Positions 1-4,879 of a stretch of 5,034 nt of DNA are shown here, piece by piece; the stretch's first letter is position 1, and each line of letters starts with the position of its first letter. The translations under genes and the position numbers were made by a program. Where the stretch lies: assembly GCA_025965775.1 (NCBI GenBank), contig JAOPWG010000441.1:1-5034 (forward strand), given 5' to 3'. Origin of the DNA: Modestobacter sp. (lineage in GTDB: Bacteria; Actinomycetota; Actinomycetes; Mycobacteriales; Geodermatophilaceae). Under the pieces are notes generated by a model. That model saw only the letters and a list, made by a program, of their open reading frames with translations. It had not been told where the DNA came from and did no database searches.

Positions 1-1
1 G

Positions 2-34
2 GCCAAGCTCCGCGAGGGCCTCTTGAAGGACTGA
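2..34 (+). CDS. 3' end of an unidentified plus-strand gene (partial)
   Basis: Ten codons in this frame read AKLREGLLKD and end at a TGA at 32-34. Every one of these codons ends in G or C, as expected for coding DNA here, while the other plus frames do not show this. The short charged, helical tail is too little to identify a family. The gene would converge on the SPFH gene, with a strong hairpin between them at 104-128 that could end both transcripts. The start and most of the gene lie outside the window. It is also possible that the frame is open by chance. Confidence 0.45.
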   Translation, partial: AKLREGLLKD

Positions 35-103
35 GGAAGAGCCCCCCAGCCCCCCACCGCTCGCAGGCGCGCGGCGGGACCCTGCAGAGGGGCCGGGCGG
101 ACG

Positions 104-128
104 GGCCGGCTCCCCTCGGGGGCCGGCC
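104..128. terminator. Candidate bidirectional terminator hairpin between convergent genes
   Basis: GGCCGGC at 104-110 pairs with GCCGGCC at 122-128. The stem continues through a T111/G121 wobble (in plus-strand RNA) and CCC/GGG (112-114 with 118-120), closing on a 3-base loop. It begins 17 bases past the SPFH stop and about 70 bases past the TGA at 32-34, so it is placed to end transcription from both sides. No T-tract follows on either strand. Such U-less hairpins are common candidates in high-GC Actinobacteria but are less certain than classical terminators. Confidence 0.5.
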
Positions 129-145
129 ACTCGTCGTCCGGGGTG

Positions 146-1396
146 CTACTCCTGCGGGTCCGGCGGCGGGTAGCCGCCCTGTTCCTGCACCTCGCGGGTG
201 ACCTGCGACAGCGGCGGCGGGGCGGGGACCTCCGCGGGGGGCACCACGGGCTGGACCCCGATGGTGGACAGCTCGATCTTCGCCTCGGGCTGGTCGGCGG
301 CCCGGGGCAGCTGGGACTCGAACCACCCGCTGGTGTCCAGAGAGGTCGCCGCGCGAGCCGGCTCGGTCGGCCCGGCCCCGCTGGGGACGGCCCCGCCCGC
401 CCCGTTGCCGCCGCTCGCCCCGCCGGACGGCGCGTCGACGTCCAGCCACGACCGGGCGTCGCCGTCGCCGCCACCGAGCCGTGACAACCCCTCCAGTGCC
501 TTGCTGAACTCGCTGGGCACGATCCACATCTTGTTGGCGTCGCCCTGAGCGATCTTGGGCAGCGTCTGCAGGTACTGGTAGGCGAGCAGACCGGAGTCGG
601 GCTTGCCGTCGTGGATGGCCTGGAAGACCGTCTCGATCGACTTCGCCTGACCCTGCGCCTGCAGGAACAGGGCCGCCCGCTCGCCCTCGGCACGCAGGAT
701 CCGGCTCTGCCGTTCCGCCTCGGCCTCCAGGATCGCGGCCTGCTTCTTGCCCTCGGCGGAGAGGATGGCCGAGGCCTTCTGCCCTTCCGCGGTGGTGATC
801 GCCGACTGCCGCTGCCCCTCGGCGGTGAGGATGACCGCGCGCTTGTCGCGATCGGCGCGCATCTGCTTCTCCATCGAGTCGCGGATGGACGCCGGTGGGT
901 CGATCGCCTTGATCTCCACCCGGGCCACCCGGAGACCCCACGGCCCGGTGGTGCCGTCGAGCACCTCGCGGAGCTGGGAGTTGATGCCGTCCCGGCCGGT
1001 GAGCGCGCCTTCCAGGTTCAGTCCGCCGACCACGTTGCGCAGCGTGGTCGTGGTCAGCTGCTCCATGCCGGTGATGTAGTTCGCGATGCCGTAGACGGCC
1101 AGCCGCGGGTCGGTCACCTGGAAGTACAACACCGTGTCGATGCCGACCTGCAGGTTGTCGGAGGTGATCACCGGCTGGGGCGGGAAGGAGATGACCTGTT
1201 CCCGCAGGTCGATCGTCGCCCGGACGCGGTCGACGAAGGGCACGAGCAGCGCCAGGCCTGGGGAGAGCGTGCGGCTGTAACGGCCCAGGCGCTCGATCAC
1301 CTTGGCCTGCGCCTGCGGGACGATGGTCACGCTCCTGGCCAGGACGAACACCACGAGCGCGGCGATCACGATGACGGCGATCAGTGCGGGTGTCAC
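146..1396 (-). CDS. SPFH/Band 7 (stomatin-prohibitin-like) membrane protein, Rv1488/QmcA type
   Basis: This is a 416-residue protein starting at GTG (1394-1396), with GGAG ten bases upstream, and ending at TAG. Residues 4-20 form one hydrophobic segment, a likely N-terminal membrane anchor. The SPFH domain spans about residues 21-185, with typical stretches such as VPQAQAKVIERLGRY (26-40), NVVGGLNLEG (121-130) and WGLRVARVEIKAIDPP (153-168). Residues 188-253 are six 11-residue repeats of the form AILxAEGxxxS, the coiled-coil part used for oligomerisation in this family. From about residue 308 the protein is a Gly/Pro/Ala-rich, probably disordered tail of roughly 109 residues. Proteins of this type build large membrane-bound ring or cage assemblies linked to microdomains and quality control. 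The nfeD-like gene lies upstream on the same strand after 124 bases, the usual partner arrangement. The family is clear; the cellular role is inferred from the family. Confidence 0.93.
   Translation of the reverse strand: MTPALIAVIVIAALVVFVLARSVTIVPQAQAKVIERLGRYSRTLSPGLALLVPFVDRVRATIDLREQVISFPPQPVITSDNLQVGIDTVLYFQVTDPRLAVYGIANYITGMEQLTTTTLRNVVGGLNLEGALTGRDGINSQLREVLDGTTGPWGLRVARVEIKAIDPPASIRDSMEKQMRADRDKRAVILTAEGQRQSAITTAEGQKASAILSAEGKKQAAILEAEAERQSRILRAEGERAALFLQAQGQAKSIETVFQAIHDGKPDSGLLAYQYLQTLPKIAQGDANKMWIVPSEFSKALEGLSRLGGGDGDARSWLDVDAPSGGASGGNGAGGAVPSGAGPTEPARAATSLDTSGWFESQLPRAADQPEAKIELSTIGVQPVVPPAEVPAPPPLSQVTREVQEQGGYPPPDPQE
638..835 (-). repeat. Six tandem 33-bp coding repeats (11-residue undecads) in the SPFH coiled coil
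   Basis: The protein reads VILTAEGQRQS, AITTAEGQKAS, AILSAEGKKQA, AILEAEAERQS, RILRAEGERAA and LFLQAQGQAKS in direct succession (residues 188-253), so each unit is 33 bases. The AEG core is also partly conserved at DNA level, where GCCCTCGGC-like strings recur on the plus strand. An 11-residue period gives a nearly straight right-handed coiled coil. Ala/Glu-rich repeats of this kind are known for SPFH proteins, so this is a family trait here in a very regular form. Confidence 0.85.
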
Positions 1397-1406
1397 GAGA
1401 GTCGAT

Positions 1407-1421
1407 CTCCGTTCCTCGGAG
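1407..1421 (-). promoter_or_regulatory. Ribosome binding site of the SPFH gene, within a small hairpin
   Basis: On the minus strand CTCCG, a 5-base AGGAA loop and CGGAG lie just upstream of the GTG at 1396. The GGAG half is 10 bases from the start codon and is the best Shine-Dalgarno match. It can pair with the upstream CTCCG in a 5-bp stem, which might lower initiation. The stem is short and regulation is not shown. Confidence 0.4.
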
Positions 1422-1520
1422 GGTGGTGCGGAGTCCCGATGGTGCTCCCTTCCGGCGGCTGTGGTCAGCCCCTCGGCGCCGCGTCACCCGATCGCGCCGG
1501 CCCACCCCGGGGCGGCCAGG

Positions 1521-1958
1521 TCACTCCAGCGCGTCGGCGACGAGAGCGGTGGGGCCGTCCAGCTCCATGATCCGCACCTTCTCGCCGACCTCGAACACCT
1601 GGCCCTCGTACTCGCTGCGGGCGCTCCAGACGTCGGCGCCCATCGTGATCCGGCCGTGCCGGTGGTCGACCCGCTCGGTGACCACCGCGGTCCTGCCCAC
1701 GTAGGCGGCCACCCCGTCGATCTGCTCCGGGGTGCGGTCCACCAGGTGCCGGGCGGCGATCGGGCGGATGACCACCAGCAGCCCGGCCGACACGACGACG
1801 AAGGCGACCAGCTGGAGCACCACCGCCCCGCCGAGCAGCGCGACGGCCATACCACCCAGGGCGCCGCCGGCGAACATGAGCAGCACCAGGTCCAGGCTGG
1901 CGAGCTCGCCGGCGGCGAACAACCCACCGGCGATCAACCAGAGCAACCAGGCAGCCAC
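1521..1958 (-). CDS. NfeD-like membrane protein with C-terminal OB-fold (Rv1487 type)
   Basis: With the GTG at 1956-1958 as start the protein is 145 residues, close to what I recall for the mycobacterial homologue (about 144). It has an N-terminal hydrophobic helix (about 2-17), two more hydrophobic segments (about 23-43 and 45-66), then a soluble domain (about 86-142). That domain has the NfeD OB-fold pattern: VGRTAVVTERV, a GRI strand, WSAR (111-114), a VGEKVRI strand and a final DGPTALV strand. NfeD-like proteins pair with SPFH proteins, and the SPFH gene follows 124 bases downstream. The frame stays open up to 2036, but the extra 26 residues are Pro/Arg/Gly-rich, precede the first membrane helix and cover most of the divergent intergenic region, so I reject that start. 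No strong Shine-Dalgarno sequence precedes the chosen GTG. The family is secure; the start is fairly sure. Confidence 0.88.
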   Translation of the reverse strand: MAAWLLWLIAGGLFAAGELASLDLVLLMFAGGALGGMAVALLGGAVVLQLVAFVVVSAGLLVVIRPIAARHLVDRTPEQIDGVAAYVGRTAVVTERVDHRHGRITMGADVWSARSEYEGQVFEVGEKVRIMELDGPTALVADALE

Positions 1959-1982
1959 ACATCGGAGTCTGGCACGGTCGGG

Positions 1983-2012
1983 CGCCCCTGCGGTCGTCCC
2001 ACGCCCCTGCGG
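1983..2012. repeat. 11-bp direct repeat in the divergent intergenic region
   Basis: CGCCCCTGCGG occurs exactly at 1983-1993 and again at 2002-2012, a start-to-start distance of 19 bases (nearly two helical turns). It lies between the divergent starts of the nfeD-like gene (1958) and the plus-strand unknown (2069). The position and helical spacing would suit a dimeric regulator acting on both genes. In DNA this GC-rich, chance repeats of this length are not rare, so the regulatory reading is tentative. Confidence 0.3.
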
Positions 2013-2054
2013 AGCCGCACCCGGCTGCCGCCCCACCCGGTGGCGCCGCCGTCG

Positions 2055-2060
2055 TAGCCT
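2055..2060 (+). promoter_or_regulatory. Candidate -10 box for a leaderless transcript
   Basis: TAGCCT fits the actinobacterial TANNNT -10 pattern. It ends 8 bases before the GTG at 2069, so transcription would begin at or within a few bases of the start codon. No Shine-Dalgarno sequence is visible before that GTG, as expected for a leaderless message. No convincing -35 element lies at the proper distance. TANNNT is a weak pattern, so this call rests mainly on position. Confidence 0.35.
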
Positions 2061-2068
2061 CGTCCATC

Positions 2069-2806
2069 GTGCACGACTACCCCGCCGGCCGGTTCGCTGT
2101 CTGGGCGACCGCCTGGCTCACCGGCCGCACGTCCTATGACGAGGCGCTGGACGCGCTGACCGGCGACACGGCCCACCGCGTGGTGGGCCTGCCCGGCACC
2201 ACCGAGGCGGTGCCGCTGGGCTGGGCGCTCAGCGCGCTGCGTGGCCTCGGCGAGCACCGGCTGCGGCTGGTCCTGCCCGTCCCCGGCGACGTCCGCGGGC
2301 TGCCGGCGGTGCCCGGGCTGGCGGCGCTCGCCCTGGAGGCCGGCCAGGCGGCCGTCGGCAACCGGGTCGCCCTCGTCCCCGAGGAGCTGGGCCCGGAGGC
2401 GGTCTCCTGGACCGCGGTGTCCCTCGCCGGCGCGGCGCCGAGCGCCCCGCCGGTGGAGGGCACGCTGCGCGCCGCCTCGGGCGAGCTCGACCTCGCCGTC
2501 GGTGACGCCGCGCGGACCCTGGTCTCCCTGGACCTCGCCCGATGGAACCCCGAGGTGCCGGCGCTGCTGGCCGGGCTGGCGAAGAGCACCCGGGCCCCCG
2601 GGCTGCCCCCGGACCACGACCCGCTGGCGCTGTCGGTGCTCGGCCGCGCGCAGCGGCTGGCCCAGGTGCTCGACCTGGCGATGGCCGACGCCCCGGGGGC
2701 CGCCGTCACCCACGCCCAGGCCGCGGCCCGGGACGACGCGCTGCGCCCGCTGGCGGACGCCGTCCGCCAGGCCACGGTCGCCGCCTACAACTGGGTACCG
2801 CGGTGA
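2069..2806 (+). CDS. Conserved actinobacterial protein of unknown function (Rv1486c-like by synteny)
   Basis: This is a 245-residue protein from a GTG start to a TGA at 2804-2806, with strong G/C third-position bias. It has no signal peptide or membrane segment and is probably cytosolic. The N-terminal half reads as alpha/beta with a motif PGDVRGLP (72-79), followed by an Ala/Leu-rich helix (81-96). The C-terminal part (about 185-240) is helical, with LGRAQRLAQVLDLAMADAPG (191-210) and a final AAYNWVPR. I recognise no catalytic signature and assign no function. Its place between the ferrochelatase gene and the NfeD/SPFH pair, on the opposite strand, matches that of Rv1486c in M. tuberculosis as I recall it. 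Homology is inferred from position and general character, not from an alignment. It diverges from the nfeD-like gene across 110 bases and converges on the ferrochelatase gene. Confidence 0.8.
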   Translation: MHDYPAGRFAVWATAWLTGRTSYDEALDALTGDTAHRVVGLPGTTEAVPLGWALSALRGLGEHRLRLVLPVPGDVRGLPAVPGLAALALEAGQAAVGNRVALVPEELGPEAVSWTAVSLAGAAPSAPPVEGTLRAASGELDLAVGDAARTLVSLDLARWNPEVPALLAGLAKSTRAPGLPPDHDPLALSVLGRAQRLAQVLDLAMADAPGAAVTHAQAAARDDALRPLADAVRQATVAAYNWVPR

Positions 2807-2835
2807 CACCGTCGTCCTCGCGGACGACACCGCGG
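2798..2835 (+). terminator. Candidate terminator hairpin overlapping the stop codon of the plus-strand unknown
   Basis: CCGCGGT (2798-2804) pairs with ACCGCGG (2829-2835). Inside it GTCGTCC (2811-2817) pairs with GGACGAC (2822-2828) around a 4-base TCGC loop. A 6-base bulge (2805-2810) interrupts the left arm. The structure includes the last codons and the TGA of the gene at 2069-2806. No T-tract follows. It is well placed to end that transcript before the convergent ferrochelatase gene. Confidence 0.45.
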
Positions 2836-2907
2836 CCAGGAGCCGTCCACGGCCCGAGCTGAGCCGTTGCCCGTCCCACGTCGCGGAGGCCTCCGGCCCC
2901 CACTCGT

Positions 2908-2944
2908 GGAACGGAGCGGCTCCGCCGCGGTGGTGTGCCGTTCC
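2908..2944 (-). terminator. Candidate terminator hairpin just after the ferrochelatase gene
   Basis: GGAACGG (2908-2914) pairs with CCGTTCC (2938-2944). An inner stem GCGGC (2916-2920) pairs with GCCGC (2924-2928) around a 3-base loop, leaving one unpaired base on one side and nine on the other. On the minus strand the hairpin begins 3 bases after the ferrochelatase stop, the expected place for the end of the fabG-fabI-ferrochelatase transcript. There is no T-tract. A 12-bp perfect palindrome, CGGAGGCCTCCG (2884-2895), lies just beyond and may add structure. Confidence 0.4.
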
Positions 2945-2947
2945 CGA

Positions 2948-4126
2948 CTACGCCGCCGGGCGTGCCGGGCGGCTGACGAAACAACAGCTCGCCGGGCAGT
3001 CGGTGCCCAGCCGGGGCTCTCCCCCGGCGCGACGCTCCTCCAGCAGCTCCCGGACGGCGGCCACGAACGCCGGGTGGGTGCCTGCGGTGGCCGCCCGCAC
3101 GAACGTCATCCCGAGCGCGGCGGCCGTCTCCTCCGCCTCGTTGTCGAGGTCCCAGATCACTTCGAGGTGGTCGCTGATGAACCCGATGGGGAAGACCACG
3201 ACGGCCCGTTCCCCCGCCTCGGCCAGCGCCCGGAGGTGGTCGTTGACGTCCGGTTCGAGCCACGGCACCGACGGCGGGCCACTGCGGCTCTGCCACACCA
3301 GGTCGAAGGGCCGCCCGGGCGCGGCGGCGTCCACGACGAGCTGGGCGGCCCGGATCAGCTCGGCCTGGTAGGCCCCGCCGTCGGGCCCGGCCACGGCGGC
3401 CATCGCCTCGGGGATGCTGTGCGCGGTCGCCACCAGCCGCGCGGTGCCGCGGACCTCCTCCGGCAGCGAGTTGATCGCGGCGGCCAGGGCGTCGGCGTTG
3501 GCCTGCAGGAAGCCCGGCGCGTCGAAGTAGTGCGGCAGCTTCTCCGCGGTCGGGCCGGCCGGCGCGGCCGGGTCCGACGCCAGGGCGACCCGCGCCCGGG
3601 CGACGTCCTCGTGGTACTGCCGGCAGCCGGAGAACGAGGCGTAGGCCGAGGTGGCGAAGACGTAGGCGTGCACGATGCCGTCCTCGGCCATCTGCCGCCA
3701 GGTGTCCTCGACGTAGGGCGCCCAGTTGCGGTTGCCCCAGTAGACCGGCAGGTCGATGCCGGCGGAGGCGAGCTCGGCCTCGAGCGCGGCGATGAGCCCC
3801 TTGTTCTGGTCGTTGATCGGGCTGACGCCGCCGAAGTGGTGGTAGTGCTCGGCGACGGCCTCCAGCCGCTCCCGCGGGACGCCGCGGCCGCGGGTGACGT
3901 TCTCCAGGAACGGCATCACGTCCTCGTGGCCCTCGGGCCCTCCGAAGGACAGCAGCAGCAGCGCCTCCCGGCGGCCGGCCGGGGCCTGCTGCACGGACGG
4001 GGCCACCCCGCCGTTGTTGCGGACGGCGAGCGAGGGTTCCTGATCGGGCTGCTGCCCGTCCGGGGTGATCGACGCGCCCTCCGGCATCGGGTGAGCCGGG
4101 CGGGACGGGTCAGACACCGACGGCAT
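2948..4126 (-). CDS. hemH: Ferrochelatase, probably coproporphyrin III ferrochelatase (CpfC)
   Basis: This 392-residue enzyme inserts ferrous iron into a porphyrin, in Actinobacteria normally coproporphyrin III, giving coprohaem (protein name CpfC, older name HemH). Family motifs are clear: ALLLLSFGGPEG (55-66), FLENVTRGRGVP (73-84) and HFGGVSPIN (97-105). The catalytic histidine is H236 in TAHSIP and the conserved glutamate is E322 in GFISDHLEV. Cys168 (FSGC) and three C-terminal cysteines (377, 381, 382) resemble the four-cysteine set that binds a [2Fe-2S] cluster in some actinobacterial ferrochelatases. The ATG at 4124-4126 is preceded by GGAGGG at a 4-base spacing, which supports this start. 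It gives about 54 low-complexity residues before the enzyme core, absent from the M. tuberculosis protein (about 344 residues). A second ATG (residue 14, 4085-4087) is less supported. The first 17 bases overlap fabI, so translation is probably coupled. Confidence 0.95.
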   Translation of the reverse strand: MPSVSDPSRPAHPMPEGASITPDGQQPDQEPSLAVRNNGGVAPSVQQAPAGRREALLLLSFGGPEGHEDVMPFLENVTRGRGVPRERLEAVAEHYHHFGGVSPINDQNKGLIAALEAELASAGIDLPVYWGNRNWAPYVEDTWRQMAEDGIVHAYVFATSAYASFSGCRQYHEDVARARVALASDPAAPAGPTAEKLPHYFDAPGFLQANADALAAAINSLPEEVRGTARLVATAHSIPEAMAAVAGPDGGAYQAELIRAAQLVVDAAAPGRPFDLVWQSRSGPPSVPWLEPDVNDHLRALAEAGERAVVVFPIGFISDHLEVIWDLDNEAEETAAALGMTFVRAATAGTHPAFVAAVRELLEERRAGGEPRLGTDCPASCCFVSRPARPAA

Positions 4127-4877
4127 GGAACCCTCCGTCGACGTGCACGATCTCCCCGGTCGTGGCGGGGAACCAGTCCGACAGCAGCGCCGCGACGGCC
4201 TTCCCGGCGGGCTCGGTGTCGGTGACCGACCAGCCCAGCGGCGCGCGACCCTCCCAGGCCTCCTCGAACTGCTTGCTGCCCGGGATGGACTTCATGGCCA
4301 TCGTCCGCAGCGGCCCGGCGGCGACCAGGTTCACCCGCACCCCGTCGGGGCCCAGCTCACGGGCGAGGTAGCGGGAGGTGGACTCCAGGGCGGCCTTGGC
4401 CGCGCCCATCCAGCCGTAGACCGGCCAGGCGACCGTCGCGTCGAAGGTCAGCCCGACCACCGACGCGGTATCACCGAACATCGGCCGGCAGGCCTGGGTG
4501 AGGGAGGCCAGCGACCAGCTGGAGACCTGGAACGCGGTCGCCGCGTGCTCCCAGGCGACCTCGGGGAAGCCGTCGCCCATGGCCTCCTGCGGCGCGAAGC
4601 CGATGGAGTGCACGACGCCGTCCAGGCCGTCGACGTGCTCGCGCAGCCGGTCGGCCAGCGTGGCCAGGTGCTCGGTGTTGGTCACGTCGAGCTCGACCAC
4701 CGGCGCCTCCTGCGGCAGCCGCTTGGCGATCCGCTGGCACAGCGAGAGGGCGCGCCCGAAGTTGGACAGGACGACGGTGGCGCCCTGCTCCTGCGCGATC
4801 TTCGCTGCCGAGAAGGCGATCGAGGCCTCGGTCAGCACGCCTGCGATGAGGATCTTCTTGCCCTCGAGAATGCCCAT
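4110..4877 (-). CDS. fabI: NADH-dependent enoyl-[acyl-carrier-protein] reductase (InhA/FabI)
   Basis: This 255-residue short-chain dehydrogenase-type enzyme carries out the last reductive step of each type II fatty acid elongation cycle. It has the atypical nucleotide-binding motif of enoyl reductases, G13 and S19-I-A21 in AGVLTEASIA (12-21), then ELDV (62-65) and HSIGF (90-94). The active-site set is F145, Y154 and K161 (Y-x6-K), matching F149, Y158 and K165 of M. tuberculosis InhA. S91 corresponds to InhA Ser94. After RTMAMKSIPG (191-200) it runs directly into EEAWEGRAPLGW, about 10 residues shorter than InhA in the substrate-binding loop and more like ordinary FabI, so normal-length acyl chains are the likelier substrates. 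The ATG lies 2 bases after the fabG stop with only a weak GGGG upstream, which suggests translational coupling. The 3' end holds the ferrochelatase start and its ribosome binding site. Confidence 0.96.
   Translation of the reverse strand: MGILEGKKILIAGVLTEASIAFSAAKIAQEQGATVVLSNFGRALSLCQRIAKRLPQEAPVVELDVTNTEHLATLADRLREHVDGLDGVVHSIGFAPQEAMGDGFPEVAWEHAATAFQVSSWSLASLTQACRPMFGDTASVVGLTFDATVAWPVYGWMGAAKAALESTSRYLARELGPDGVRVNLVAAGPLRTMAMKSIPGSKQFEEAWEGRAPLGWSVTDTEPAGKAVAALLSDWFPATTGEIVHVDGGFHAVGV
4131..4136 (-). promoter_or_regulatory. Strong Shine-Dalgarno sequence of the ferrochelatase gene, inside fabI
   Basis: On the minus strand GGAGGG is followed by TTCC and the ATG at 4126. It lies within the last codons of fabI. 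It is the best ribosome binding site in the window and fixes the long ferrochelatase start rather than an internal one. Confidence 0.75.
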
Positions 4878-4879
4878 GC

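Noticed and set aside
611..1570. Plus-strand open frame of 319 codons antisense to the SPFH gene
   Set aside because: The repeat-like LPLGGEDDR strings are antisense copies of the undecad repeats of the SPFH coiled coil; there is no independent coding evidence.
1959..2036. N-terminal extension of the NfeD-like protein to an upstream start at 2036
   Set aside because: The 26 extra residues are Pro/Arg/Gly-rich, precede a natural first membrane helix, and would use up most of the divergent promoter region.
1934..2830. Minus-strand open frames of 298 and 213 codons across the plus-strand unknown gene
   Set aside because: The products are rich in Arg, Gly, Ser and Gln without family motifs. The plus-strand frame has the proper third-position G/C bias and a plausible protein.
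2884..2895. Perfect 12-bp palindrome CGGAGGCCTCCG as a regulator binding site
   Set aside because: It lies between two convergent 3' ends, where an operator is unlikely, and such palindromes arise easily in this base composition.
2867..4225. Long plus-strand open frame of 452 codons antisense to the ferrochelatase gene
   Set aside because: It is an artefact of high GC on the opposite strand. Its product is low-complexity Arg/Gly/Val, while the minus strand encodes an unmistakable ferrochelatase.
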